64,000 nt of DNA. Source: Euglena gracilis (Eukaryota; Euglenida; Euglenophyceae; Euglenales). The DNA is taken from the NCBI GenBank assembly GCA_039621445.1, contig CP154954.1, forward strand, positions 64,562,891-64,626,890, in the 5' to 3' direction. The notes beneath the pieces were generated by a model. It was given only the letters and a program-made list of their open reading frames with translations, was not told the DNA's origin and made no database searches. The position numbers and the translations under genes are program-made. Positions 9,126-19,774 of the stretch are shown here, piece by piece. Numbering within the stretch: position 1 is the stretch's first letter; the number at the start of each line of letters is the position of its first letter.

Positions 9126-11256
9126 GGGTAGTTGTGGGTGTTGTTGAGGATGGTGATGTTGAAAATGACATACTTTGGTGGTCCAATCAATTGAACTTGA
9201 ATGAATAATCAGTAATAATCAAACTTGAACTTGTTTGCTTGAACTTGTTTGATTTGAACTTTCATTGCAATGCAACACAATTGGTGAACAAAAATGACAG
9301 TATGAACAGAGTGTAAACAGAGCGTGAACAGAGTGTAAACAGAGCCCTGCGCAGAAAATGTACAATTGGAGGGGGCTACAGCTGGGGGGGGCTACTTGGT
9401 ATACTTTGCGCAATTCTTAATGAATTGTGCCATCCCAAGCGCCCACCAAGGGGGTGCGCATGCTTGCGCAAAGCCCAGCAGGGCTTGCGCATCCCCTTGG
9501 GGGTTGCCTGTTGGCCCCCTCAAACTGCCCCCTCCTTTACCTTCCATTGGCTTGGTCAAAATGGGCTGTGGGGCCCCCTTGGGGACCAGTGGGGCCTCAA
9601 AAGGCCCTTGGGGGCCTTGGAGCCCCCCTCGCGGCCCTTTGTGTCCCCTTTGGGCCCCCTTGGGACCCCTCCTTTGGGCGGGCACCCTCGGACCGCGCAC
9701 ACTCCCCTCCTCAAAAAAATTGCCGTGAAATTTAAATTCGACTCCTTTTCCGGTCCGAGGTGCCGCCCCCCCCTCCCTTTTGCTTTCCCGCCTCTGAAAC
9801 AATTTGTATTTTTTCTTGTTGAAACGCACAAGCGGTGGCGCCACGTGCCGTGCGTGGCGCGTGCTGTCGGGGAGGGGGTACAAGGGAGGGGCGAGAAGGG
9901 GGACGGGCGCCTCCGGGCTCGTGACCCGGGGAGGCACCGCTTGGAGCCCTTCCGCTCCCCCTCCGGTCCCGTGAGCCTTCTTGGCCCATGGGTAGGGGCG
10001 GACTGCCACCCCCCCCCCGCAACACTCGATGCCAATGTGTAATTGTGATTCCCCCCCAGGCCCCACTTGGCCCGGGGTGGAAAGCTCCTGCATGTTGAGA
10101 AGGATACATTTGACCAACCCAGCGGGGCCGCCCCGCCTTGCCCGGTATCCCGGGGCCAAAGGCCCCCGGGGGCTTGGCAGGGGTGCGTGCTGGAGGGGGC
10201 GCCGGGGAGGCGGCTTGGGTGGGGCCCGTTCCTTGGAGGAGGGGGCTGTCCCCCCCCCCCCGTGGAGGGGGTCGGGGCTGCCCCCCCCCCGCGTTGTGGG
10301 CTGGGCCGCCTTGGCCGTGGCCCGTCCTCTTGAGAGGGGGGGCTGGGGGCTGCCCCCCCCCCACTCCCTCCGGTGTGGAGGGGGGTTGGCGCTTGCCCCC
10401 CCCCTGGCGTGGTTAACTTCAAAAATTGGCCGACGGGGTGTATTTTTTTAAAAAAGGTGGAAAATCGGCAGGCGCCCCCCCCCTCCCCCGACCTGGTGGG
10501 CCGAGGAGGAGTGTGGACGACCGCAAAAAAATTCGGCAGGCGCCCAGGCGCCCAGGCGCCCCCCCCCTTTCCGTCGGCACGGTTGGCCGATGAGGGGGGC
10601 AGCCAACCGTCAAAAATCGGGAAGACTTGGCAGGCGCCCCCCCTCCCTCCCTCGGCACGGTGGGCCGAAGAGGTGTGTGGCCAACCATCAAAAATTGGTT
10701 AAAATGGTAGGTGCCCCCCCCCGGCATGGTGGGCCGAGGAGGGGTGTCCGCCGTCAGCCCCCCCCCCGCCTTGGCGGGGCCCTCCAAAATTCAAAACTGA
10801 AATTGAAAAAGAAATCAAACCGGTGATGTGAAGGGCAGAACTGGAAGAATGCAGGGGCTCGAGGCCCCCCCTTGGGTCCTAGCGGCCTCGTGGGCCCCCT
10901 CGGCGCCCGGGTGCCGCACCGGGCGGTGTTGAGCACGTGCGGCGAGTGGGCGCCGGGGGGCACTCGCCCTGGGCGGGCGCTCTGTGGCCGCGGGTGTTGG
11001 GCGAGGCCAGCCCTGGGGGGGGAAGAATGTGGGCCCCCCAGGGGCCCTTGGGGATGGGAGCCCCCCCCCCGTGCAGTTGTGTGGCCTCCTCGCCCCGCCC
11101 GGGCGTCCTGTCCCCTTGAGAGGGCCAGCAGGCCCCCGGTTTCTGGGGCCACCGGCCACACGCCCATAGCCAAGGGGCGGTCGCAGGGGTTTGAAATCTG
11201 AATTTGAAATTGAAGTTGAACCTGCGAAGACACAAATAACAATCACACAAACAAAA
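9126..11256 (-). other. GC-rich 3' non-coding part of the Gypsy element, with tandem repeats
   Basis: The first 300 bases contain repeated TTGAACTTG and GAACAGAGTGTAAACA words. From 9,400 the DNA becomes G/C-rich with many C7-C9 runs. About 10,390-10,790 holds four to five degenerate copies of a roughly 75-bp unit with the core GGCAGGCGCCCCCCC, GGTGGGCCGA and AACCATCAAAAATTGG. The long open frames here on both strands are low-complexity Pro/Gly readings without motifs and are not taken as genes. Confidence 0.5.
10390..10790. repeat. About 75-bp degenerate tandem repeat
   Basis: Units begin near 10,400, 10,460, 10,530, 10,625 and 10,700. Each carries a GGCAGG(C/T)GCC run of C, a (G/T)GGTGGGCCGA box and an AACC(A/G)TCAAAAAT(T/C)GG box. 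It lies downstream of the integrase-chromodomain ORF, between it and the left terminal repeat. Confidence 0.6.
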
Positions 11257-13975
11257 TCAGACTCGGAGAAGTCCCACCACCTCCAACGGGATCCCCTTGG
11301 CTGCACAATAGTCCACCACATCCTCGTTGTAGAATGGGAAGAAATCCGACCATGGCAGCCATTGGAGATCCGTCGGATCCCAATTTTTCCACCTCACCTG
11401 AAATTCCGGGACGCCCGTTTCCGGGTTGTTCCGGCTGCCCACGATCTCCTCCACAACCCACTCATCCGGTCCCACCTCCAGGGGGGCCGCCTTGTCATTG
11501 AAATAGAACAGTGGGAGGGGGTCGGTGGAGAACTCGTCCTCCGCGTGGAGCTTAAGTTGACTCCGGTGTGTCTCTTGGCGGGCCCCCGGGGCCAGCTCCA
11601 CCACATAGGAGTGGCGACCCCGGCGGGCCACCACAGTCCCTCTTTTCCACTTGGTGGCCAACTTGTCTGTGCCCGGCTGTGTCTCGGGACGGTACCACAC
11701 CCTGGCACCGACCTCCAGGGGAGGTGGGTCCCTTCTCTTGGCGTTGATGGAAGCCCACCGTTTGGTGTGCAAGGCATTCAAGGTTAAGGCCACCTTCTCG
11801 TCCATAGCCCGCATCCGTGCCATGAAGTCGGCTGCCCCCTCGGCCTCTCGTGGGGGCTGGTGGGGCAGGCCTTGGAGTGGCCGGTGCCGCCCGAAGACCA
11901 CCTCGTAGGGCGACAAGCCGGACTCCCCTGGCACATCGTGCAGGTGCCGGAGGGCCTTGGGTAACAGCACCACCCATGAGGCCTCCTTCTCCGACAGGTC
12001 AGCGATGAGCTTGGACAGGGTGTTCATCACCCGTTGGCCTGCCACCTCTGCCCGACCGTTGGCCTGGTGGTGATAGGCCTGCCCGTAGGCACGCCTCACC
12101 CCCATGGCGGCGCACATTGTTTGCCACCAAGCCGAAGCGAAGTGGGGGCCACGGTCCGAGGTCACCACAGAGGGCACCCCGAACATGTCCCAATGGCGGA
12201 ACATGGACTTCGCCACCACCTCAGCTGTCAGGCCCTTGTACTTATGGGGGGTGGCCACTGTCCACCCACTCTCATGGTCCACGCACAGGGCCAGATAATC
12301 ATACACCTGGCCCTCGTGGGTCACCTCAGGCATGGCGAACAGGTCCACTGCCACACTGTCCATGAGGAACGGTGGCACAGGGGTGGCTTCGAGAGCACAC
12401 TTGAAAGGAGCTCGAGAGGGGTCACAGGCTTGGCAGATTTCACATTGCCGCTGGATGCCTTGGGTGATTTTCTCTGCCCCCCTTGGATCTGCGAACCTAT
12501 ACCACCGCCCCATCTGGTGCCATAGCCTTGAGGCACCTGGGTGGCCCGCGTCCCCATGGTGGGCCCGTACAACCAGCCCCATCAGGCTGGTGGGCACAAA
12601 GAGCAGCCCGTCCGTGTACATTTTGTCCCCGTACAAACGGATTCCCTCGGGCCAATCTCCCGCAGGGGCCTGTACACTTGCATGAACAGGCCCCCACACC
12701 GGGCACGTCCCGTATGCCCGAGACCAATCCCTGTCCATCACTGGGATGGAGGGATCCTCCTCCACCTCCTCCTGGGTGTGCACCCCCGTGTCTGGAGAAA
12801 GTGAAATTGGTTCCCCCACAGGTTCCCCGAGATCCCCCCGGTGGGGATCATCGATGGGGGGGGTCAGCTGCAGGTCCTCACTCAGAACTCTTCGCCCCGG
12901 TTGGTGTTCCTCAGGTCCCCCCCTTCTTGCCGGCTGTTCATTCCCGAATTCATCCACGAAAAGATGGGCACGTGGGGAACCTCGTGTCTCCCGCGTGTCC
13001 AACCCAGGTACCCCAGGTCCCTCCCCTCCCATGAGGATGGGACCCGAATCTCCCGAGGGGGCGTCCACAGGCCCCTCCCCCCCTGTGGGGTCAGAATCCT
13101 TAGCCCCCTCCCCCTCTGTGGGGCTGGGGCCAGGTCTGTGCTGTGCTGCTGTGTCTCTCCCACTGCGTGTTGTTACCGCCACGTGGAGTTTCTCCCCCCC
13201 GTGCGGTGTCCCGCATTCTCGCTCTTCCCTCCGTTCTTCCTCGATCATGGCCCTCATTGCCTCATCATCCGCCTCACTCCCGTGGAGGCTGACGTCGGCA
13301 AAAGCTCTGGAGGCAGGATATGCCCATCTGCTCAGGGCATCTGCCACCACGTTTTCCTTTCCCGGGATGTAGACCACGTGAAGGTCAAACCGGGAGAACA
13401 TTTCATGCCAGCGTCCCCGCCTTCCCGCAGGTCCGCTGGGCGTGTCCAGGGTTTCCTTGGCCCAGGCCTCCAGGGACTTGTGGTCCGTGAGGACCAACAC
13501 CGGCTGCAGGCCGATGTAGGAGGCCCATTTTTGGAGGGCCAGGATGATGGCGTAGGTCTCCTTATCCCGCGGAGACCAGCTTTTCACCTGCCCAGCTGTG
13601 AGTTTTCGGGAGCAGAACGCCACAGGCACTGTTTTCCGTGTTGTGGCCTCCACAGCTGTGGGCATCCTCTCTGTTGGCTCCAAAGACTGTTCAAGGGCTG
13701 CCCCCACCGCCTTGTCGCTCGCAACAACCCGGAGAATAAATGGCTGGTCTGAGTTGATGGTGTGGAGCTCCAATCCCTGGAGGAGCTCCTGCTTCAGGGC
13801 GGTGAAGGCCTCCCGTTCCACTTGGCCGAATTTCACAGGTTTTTTGCTGCCTTTTTTCCCTTCCACACGTCCCACCTTGAGGAGTTCCATCAGGGGGGCT
13901 GCATACCGGGCATACTCCTTCACGCAGCTGGAGTAGTAGTTGGTGAAGCCCAGAAAGCCCCTGAGGGCTGTGCGT
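11257..13975 (-). CDS. Gypsy pol C-terminal part: RNase H, integrase, chromodomain
   Basis: This open frame runs to 11,257 and is homologous from about 13,975 down. After an FLGFTNYYSSC thumb motif comes RNase H, with SPRDKETYAIILALQKW, VLTDHKSLEAW and VVADALSRW visible. Its first catalytic Asp is changed: the usual DASD reads VASD (GTT at 13,723-13,725). The integrase has D, D and E at 12,343-12,345, 12,154-12,156 and 12,046-12,048 (VDLFAM, TSDRGPHF, RAEVAGQR), preceded by an HHGDAGHPG and CEICQAC zinc-binding region. A GPY/F-like stretch follows, then a C-terminal chromodomain (about 11,300-11,460, EWVVEEIVGSRN and FQVRWKNWDPTDLQW). Chromodomains of chromoviruses guide integration to marked chromatin. 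The first part of the open frame, up to 14,190, is an out-of-frame reading of RT. Confidence 0.85.
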
Positions 13976-14045
13976 GCGGGGCTCCTCCCACTTCTCCAGC
14001 GCCATGAGTTTGCCCGGGGCTGGCCTCCGTTTTCCTCCCCCCCAG
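13976..14045 (-). other. Double frameshift zone inside pol (RT thumb)
   Basis: RT homology leaves the upstream frame at about 14,040, at a run of seven C on the plus strand. It passes through a third frame (GGGKRRPAPGKLMALEKWEEP) and enters the downstream pol frame at about 13,975. Two single-base changes in the same sense are needed. These may be mutations or homopolymer errors in the assembly. Confidence 0.6.
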
Positions 14046-16244
14046 GATGTGGGCACAGAACTCCACTTCTCTCACGAAGAAGCGGCACTTGTTTTTGTCC
14101 ACGACCAGGCGGTGTTCCCGCAGTGCCCCCAACACTCGCCTTATGTCCTGGTCGTGTGCCTCCAGGGTAGCTTCCTCCGTGCCACACCACTCGGTCCCCA
14201 CGATGATGTCGTCAACATATGGGTTGGCGACATCAGCCACATCCCTCAGCGAGTAGTCGATCACCCGCTGAAAAATGGCCACTCCATTTTTCAGGCCCAT
14301 CACGACCACACACCACTGCTTGGACCCTCGGGGGGTGCTGCAGCAGGTGTATGGGCGTGAGTCTTCGTGCAGGGGCACCTGATGGAAGGCATCCTTGAGG
14401 TCAAGGACGGAGAACAGGTACCTCCGTCCCTGGTTCACCAGGATGTCTTCAATCCTGGGGAGGGGGTAAGCATCCGTCACTGTGGCCTCGTTTAATGACC
14501 GGAAATCCACAACCTCACGCCACTTTCCCTGTTTCTTGGCCACCACGAATGTGGGGCTGCTCCAGGCACTTGGCACCCCCTCCTCCACCTTCTTGTCCCG
14601 AACCCACTCATCCACTAGGTCACACAAGGCCCTGTGCCTCTCCCCCGTCAGGTGGATGGGCCTCTGTTTCTTTGCCACAGATCCCGGTTTTAATTCGATT
14701 TTCCCTTCCCCCAGGGGCCCCCGAACGATTCTTCCCCCCCAAATCCTGTCTCGGAGAACCTCCCCCTCGAAGTCCCTCCGGAGGGCTGCCCGGAGCTCCT
14801 CAGCCCGCTGGCTGGTCACCTGTTCCCCTTCGGGAACAAGGATGACCCCTTGGGCTGCCCGTGCTTCGACCTCCCGGGCTGCCCGCAGGAGTTCCTTGGC
14901 CACTGTCTCCTGGGTCGCCTCATCCTCGTGCAGGGGGGTTTCCTCCCACTCAGGCTCCTCGGTGTCCTCCCCCAGGGCCGCCTCTGGCAAAGCAAGCCGC
15001 AGTGCTCTGACTTTTTCCACCATTTTCAGGTATCTCACTCGCTTTTGTGCCTTTTTGTGGGCTGCTGGCTGAACTTGCTCATCCTCCGCGTCATGTCCCC
15101 GAAGGAGGACCACCTGCTCTCCCCTCAATGCCAAGGCTCGGAGATGTGGAAACACCCCGACCTGGTTTTCCTCCAGCCACGGAAAGCCGATGATGGCCTC
15201 CACGTGGATGTCTGCCTCATAGAAGGAGGCTGGGGCCGTCCACAGGGCCCCTTCCCCCTGCCCCAGGCCCCCCTCCCGCCGGAGGACCAGGCCCAGGGTT
15301 GCCTCACGTTCCCCCCCTTCCATCTTGGCTCCACTAGCCGTCACCAGGGACAGGGGCTTGGGGGCAGGCAGGAGGTATGTGCTGGGTAGCATGCCTCTTC
15401 GGACCAGGTTCACCTCTGCCCCTGTGTCAATGAGGGCGTTGATGAAGTGGGTCTGTCCGTCTGGCCCCCTGGCCTGCACCCGCATCAGCAGCTGCCGTTC
15501 ACTGGCACCCTGCCCCACCTCACGGAGCAAGACCGAGGGCACCCCTCGCTCTGTCTGGGGGTCCCGCTCTGGCTCCGGAGACCCGGCAGTGTGGGCCTCC
15601 GGTGCCGGCGCTGTGGCCAGGTCACGGATGAGTGCCTCTGGGATCCGATATTTCAGGTGCCCGGGCAGGTTTTGGTGTTTGCTGCTGAGCCGAATTTTGT
15701 GCCGTCCCTTTCGTCCCCCCTCAGGTACTGGGCTTTCCAGGTTGGTGCAGGTCCGGCCGTCACACACCCGTGGCCGGAGACCCAGGACATGGGGGCTGCC
15801 CCATATCCTGGTGGGCTTCTGGTAGCCCCAGTCTGCATACTGGCAGTAATCCACGTCCACGTGTGGGATCCCTGCCATGTACCTGCGGGTCCGCAGGTAC
15901 CCGTACCGGGGGTTTTCCAGCCACCACCGCCGTGGGCGGAGGTATCTGATGATGGCCAGGGCCCGCTGCACTAGCCGATCAGCCAATTTAAAATCTCGTT
16001 CCCTGGTGGTCAGGGCCAGGCTGAATTCGGTGCAGGGGACCCCGCACACCACCACCTCAAAATCCCCAGGCTGGAACTGTTTTTTAAAATTCCATTTCAG
16101 CACGTCAACACAAATGTCTGGCCGCCACCTGGGGTCCACGTCCACCGACGTGACCTGGTAACCCAGGCTGCGGTAGACGTCCCCTACTGAACCTGTCCCG
16201 CAGAACAGGTCCAGCATCCGCCTGGGCTGGTCCGCTCTTCCCAC
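14040..16244 (-). CDS. C5 cytosine methyltransferase fused to aspartic protease and reverse transcriptase (Gypsy pol N-terminal part)
   Basis: Residues 1-230 form a DNA cytosine-5 methyltransferase: motif I DLFCGTGSVG, acidic SVDVDP, motif IV VVCGVPCTEFSLA with the catalytic Cys, motif VI WWLENPRYGYL, a YQKPTRIWGSP segment, and a C-terminal HLKYRIPEALIRDL that resembles motif X. A retroviral-type protease follows, with ALIDTGAEVNL (Asp at 15,426-15,428). After an acidic linker comes the reverse transcriptase: WSSPTFVVAKKQGKWREVVD, FSVLDLKDAFHQVPL and NPYVDDIIVGT, with YVDD at 14,208-14,219. The first listed codon is GTG; the frame is open further upstream, so the true start may be in the preceding NPPY-domain reading frame by frameshift. 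The upstream and downstream pol parts need frame changes. Retrotransposons with captured cytosine methyltransferases are known from dinoflagellates and a charophyte alga; here the fusion is read directly from the sequence. Confidence 0.88.
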
Positions 16245-17094
16245 CTGCCCCAGGTGTGCCGGCTTGACCTCCCCTGTGGCCCCCCCCGGTCCCTGGGGGT
16301 GGCCCTGAAAAATGTGTCCCGAACCTGGTTTTTTTCTCCCTCCCCCTTCGTGTCACCTCCTCCAGCGTGCACCGTTCTGGGTGCCCACACAGCAAAAAGG
16401 CTGTGATGGGCCACTTGGTCCCCCGGCACAACTCCTCCCCTCTGCCGAAAAATCGTGTTCCCTGAGGGAACGTGACTTGGCGCACTGCCAAGCCCCTGAC
16501 CTCCCTGTATCAACGCCGCCCCGGCCACCTGGGGATCACCAGGATGGCATGGGCTTGATCCCTCCTGATTTTTTCGAGAACTTCCTGGATTTTTTTATAA
16601 GGTGGGTTGATCCACAAAACCTCCCTGCCCCAGTCCTGTTTGAAGGCATCTTCTCCCTCCCTGCTCCCTGGACCCCACCAGCGGACAAACCTGCGGTTTT
16701 CTTTGGCAGAAAAGGCATCGACCTCCGGCTGGACACCCAGGCGGCGGAGTACGTCCCTGACGTACTCCTCCCGGACGTGGTAGTCCTGGGAGATCCACCG
16801 TGTAGGGGGGGGGCCATTCTGGCCCCCACTTTGTCTTTGCCATTGGCAGATCTGACATTTGCAGGTTTTTCTGTAGCAATTCTTGTACTCCCCTGCCAGC
16901 ATAAATCCTTCCCTTTCAGCAACCTTCAGCGCCCAGGGGCCACGGACATTTGTAGGATCTTTCCCCAGGTACTTAGCACACTGCCTCAAATTTTCCTTTT
17001 CAATCTGCTCCTCCTTGCGCCTTGATTCCTCAATCAGCCAATTCATTGCACCAAACCTTCCCAAAACCACAGCAAGAAACAAACCAGAAGTCAA
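16105..17094 (-). CDS. NPPY-motif (Dam-like) methyltransferase-like ORF with in-frame TGA
   Basis: The N-terminal 95 codons, shared with 18.1-18.4 kb, have a hydrophobic start (LFLAVVLG) and a Cys cluster CYRKTCKCQIC. Next comes PEVDAFSAKENRRF, then VLWINPPYKK (NPPY at 16,597-16,608) and AHAILVIPRWPGRR. This is the domain that DIRS-like and some algal Gypsy elements carry after RNase H, often annotated as N6-adenine methyltransferase. A TGA at 16,510-16,512 stops it, but the same frame continues with LAVRQVTFPQGTRFFG and KWPITAFLLCG, the expected rest of the domain. TGA replaces a probable Trp, so this is a nonsense mutation rather than a frameshift. It then overlaps the cytosine methyltransferase ORF in another frame. 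Activity on DNA is uncertain, because such retrotransposon domains have not all been shown to be catalytic. Confidence 0.7.
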
Positions 17095-17222
17095 AGCCCC
17101 AAAGGGTTCATACTGCTTGCCACCTGCACAAAGTTACAGATGACAGACTGTGGAATGTACAAATTAGGAATCTCTGGCCTGGCTCTGCTTAATTCTGCTG
17201 CACATCTGGGAGCGAATCCCAC
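16800..17222 (-). repeat. Duplicated cassette, copy 1 (N-terminus of NPPY ORF)
   Basis: About 420 bp, nearly identical to 18,094-18,517 with a 1,294-bp offset (for example AACCTTCAGCGCCCAGGGG at 16,921 and 18,215). It covers the first 95-100 codons of the NPPY ORF and its upstream leader. Differences include one extra G in the TTTGCAGG/TTTGCAG stretch. Confidence 0.85.
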
Positions 17223-17645
17223 ACTCCCCTCCTCAAAAAGCTTCCCAAGCTATGTCAGCCATTGGCATCTGGGAGTCGCTCACAGATGGGCTTCACCTGT
17301 GCCACCTGCCTTTCCACCGCCCTCGAGCCACACAAGTCGTTTTTCGAGCAATTGCCAACCCCACCATGCCACACCCGTGCATGCCGTGGCCCACTGCCTG
17401 CGGTTTGTGCACAGGGGGCAATTGGTTCCCTGGAGCAATGGCTACCTGAGCAATCGTCGAAGACGTGCCACCAGGGCCTGCCACACAGGGGGGGGGGGGT
17501 TTGGGGCAAAAGTTACCTGGGCAATCATCCCGGAAGATGTGCCACCAGGACTTGCCACACAAACCGGCATGCCACTGAAAATTCGACCCAGAGCTTTCGA
17601 CAGGGGGCAAAAAGAATAAGGCAATCAGGTTAACACCCGGTCCGC
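17223..17645 (-). other. Insert with 67-bp imperfect repeats between duplicated cassettes
   Basis: Two imperfect units (about 17,455-17,520 and 17,520-17,585) share GTGCCACCAGG(G/A)C(C/T)TGCCACAC and a GGGCAATC(A/G)TC box. A run of ten G lies at about 17,491. Minus-strand readings are Cys/Gly/His-rich but show no known domain. Confidence 0.35.
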
Positions 17646-18388
17646 TTAGTCCTCGAGTCGCTTGGCAGCCTTAAGCTTCAGCCTTCTCCTTCTCCGCTTC
17701 CAACTGGTCGTCTCGTTCTTCCCTCTTGACTTTGGTTCGTCTGCACCTGGCTCAGCCACATTCTTCTTCGGGACTTCCCAGTTGAACGGTTCTTCCTCGT
17801 CGGTGGACTCGCATCTGACCTTTGACAGCTCCTTCTGGCTTGTTTCTTGCACTGCATCACCAGCATGTACACCTGTGGCATGCACAGCTTGAGCATCTTC
17901 TCCATCACCACTTCTGGCATGCAATGGGTCCTCATGGCCCAGCTGTACATCACCACATCTGCCTTCATCAACTTCAATGTCACCATGTCCAGGGCTGTAA
18001 TGCCCGATGCTGGCATTACACACCTCAGCATTCCTTGACTTGTCATCTTCAGCATGCACAACTTGGACATCTCTGTAAGGCTCATGAACCCTTTGTGTAG
18101 GGGGGGGACCATTCTGGCCCCCACTTTGTCTTTGCCATTGGCAGATCTGACATTTGCAGTTTTTCTGTAGCAATTCTTGTACTCCCCTGCCAGCATAAAT
18201 CCTTCCCTTTCAGCAACCTTCAGCGCCCAGGGGCCACAGACATTTGTAGGATCTTTCCCCAGGTACTTAGCACACTGCCTCAAATTTTCCTTTTCAATCT
18301 GCTCCTCCTTGCGCCTTGATTCCTCAATCAGCCAATTCATTGCACCAAACCTTCCCAAAACCACAGCAAGAAACAAACCAGAAGTCAA
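17646..18388 (-). pseudogene. Second copy of cassette with a charged C-terminal ORF
   Basis: The first 95 codons (18,388 downward) repeat the N-terminus of the NPPY ORF. A one-base deletion at the Cys cluster moves the frame. In the shifted frame (17,646-18,173) the product continues as an acidic, His/Asp-rich stretch (VHAEDDKSRNAEVCNAS), then KVRCESTDEEEPFNWE, and ends with a strongly basic tail WKRRRRRLKLKAAKRLED. That tail resembles a nuclear localisation signal. No enzyme motif is present. The copy may be the original 5' part of the same ORF displaced by insertion, or a remnant of a second element. Confidence 0.45.
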
Positions 18389-18517
18389 AGCCCCAAAGGG
18401 TTCATACTGCTTGCCACCTGCACAAAGTTACAGATGACAGACTGTGGAATGTACAAATTAGGAATCTCTGGCCTGGCTCTGCTTAATTCTGCTGCACATC
18501 TGGGAGCGAATCCCACA
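18094..18517 (-). repeat. Duplicated cassette, copy 2
   Basis: Partner of 16,800-17,222. Homology ends at TGGGAGCGAATCCCACA (about 18,501-18,517); after that copy 1 continues CTCCCC and copy 2 continues ACCGGG. Confidence 0.85.
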
Positions 18518-19091
18518 ACCGGGAGGGCGACCTCCCAAACCCTGAAGAACGGGCTGGGAGTGGTGCTGGGCCTGGCTGTGGTGTGGGGGCTGAGGTGGAA
18601 GGTGCGGCCCTGACGCACCTCACCTGGCGAATCGAAAAACCTGAATCCCTTTCCGTGCTGGGGGCGGTTTCATCCATGCCCCTGATTGTTTGGGGAACGT
18701 TGATGACCTCCCTCGCTGCCTCCCTGATTGATGCCTGTGAGAGCGTTTTGTTTTTTTCTTTTTTCTTTTTTTGTTTTGTGTTTTTCCCCTCCCTTCCTCG
18801 TGTTGTGATCTGCGGTGGACTGGATGTGCTGGAACCCGAAGACCCCTGGGCGGCTTGCTGCGGAGGGCCAGCCGCCTTGTCTCCCTTCCCTCTTTGTCCT
18901 GAATCTGAACTCCGACCCGAGCCCCACCCTGGCCTGCCCTCGCTGGTGGAAAGCACAGCCCAGGGGTTGGCAGAGTCTAATGAGAGGGCCTGCTGGTCCC
19001 CCCCAGCCCCTTTTCGTGTCTCAGTCAGGGGGGGCTGGGGGGACCGTGCAGGTTCAGGTCCGGATCTGCCTTTGGACCTTCCCTTGACCAA
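18483..19091 (-). other. Unrecognised 202-codon open frame
   Basis: An open frame of low complexity: a Ser/Gly/Arg-rich N-terminal half, a Lys-rich centre (NTKQKKKKEKNKTLSQAS), then SIREAAREVINVPQTIRGMD. It could be the N-terminal part of a retrotransposon ORF lying between the duplicated cassette and the tandem tRNA-like repeat. No motif identifies it, and plus-strand readings are similarly open, so coding is doubtful. Confidence 0.25.
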
Positions 19092-19323
19092 AACCCAACA
19101 CTCTCCGTGAGCCTGTTCCTTACCCCCCTTCCGAGGGCCGTGCTGGGGGCCCCCTGGGCCCCCGTCCCCTCCCTTCTGGCCCCCGCTTTTTCAGGTGTGG
19201 CCGGTTCGAGGAGGGCCAACCACCCCAAGCGAACACAGGCGGACCACCTGGCGGTAATCGGGCGACAGCCCAGGGTCGAGACCGGAGAAGGCCCTGCAGG
19301 CGGCACGCCTTATTATCGCCACC

Positions 19324-19390
19324 GGTACCCGAGTGGATCTGGCACTCGGTTGTGGTCCCAAAGATCCCGGTTCGAGTCCCGGCGGGCACC
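19324..19390 (+). ncRNA. tRNA-like sequence, unit 1
   Basis: GGTACCC at the 5' end can pair with GGGCACC at the 3' end in six of seven positions. GAGTG and CACTC flank a D-loop-like GATCTGG. GGTTCGAGTCC is a perfect B box in a T-arm-like position. The anticodon arm does not fold well and the length is only 67 nt, so this is a tRNA-derived sequence, not a working tRNA gene. Confidence 0.45.
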
Positions 19391-19628
19391 CCCAAGGGGG
19401 TAAAAAGAAAGGCCCGACCGGAGAGAAAGAGAATTCGATCCTACGCCCCAGGCAACAGCCCTGGAACTGGTAGCAGAGGTTGATTCCCGAGGGAGGGGAA
19501 TGTGGCCGGTTCGAGGCCGGCCAACTACCCCAAGCGAACACAGGCGGACCACCTGGCGGTAATCGGGCGACAGCCCAGGGTCGAGACCGGAGAAGGCCCT
19601 GCAGGCGGCACGCCTTATTATCGCCACC

Positions 19629-19695
19629 GGTACCCGAGTGGATCTGGCACTCGGTTGTGGTCCCAAAGATCCCGGTTCGAGTCCCGGCGGGCACC
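19629..19695 (+). ncRNA. tRNA-like sequence, unit 2
   Basis: This repeats unit 1 at a 305-bp offset, with the same A-box-like and B-box words. Confidence 0.45.
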
Positions 19696-19774
19696 TCCAA
19701 GGGGGTAAAAAGAAAGGCCCGACCGGAGAGAAAGAGAATTCGATCCTACGCCCCAGGCAACAGCCCTGGAACCA

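Noticed and set aside
9400-11120. Pro/Gly/Arg-rich open frames of up to 288 codons on both strands
   Set aside because: GC-rich, low-complexity sequence with open frames in almost every register and no motif; treated as the element's non-coding 3' part.
19324-19695. Functional tRNA genes
   Set aside because: Only 67 nt, one acceptor mismatch, one T-stem mismatch and no stable anticodon arm; called tRNA-like only.
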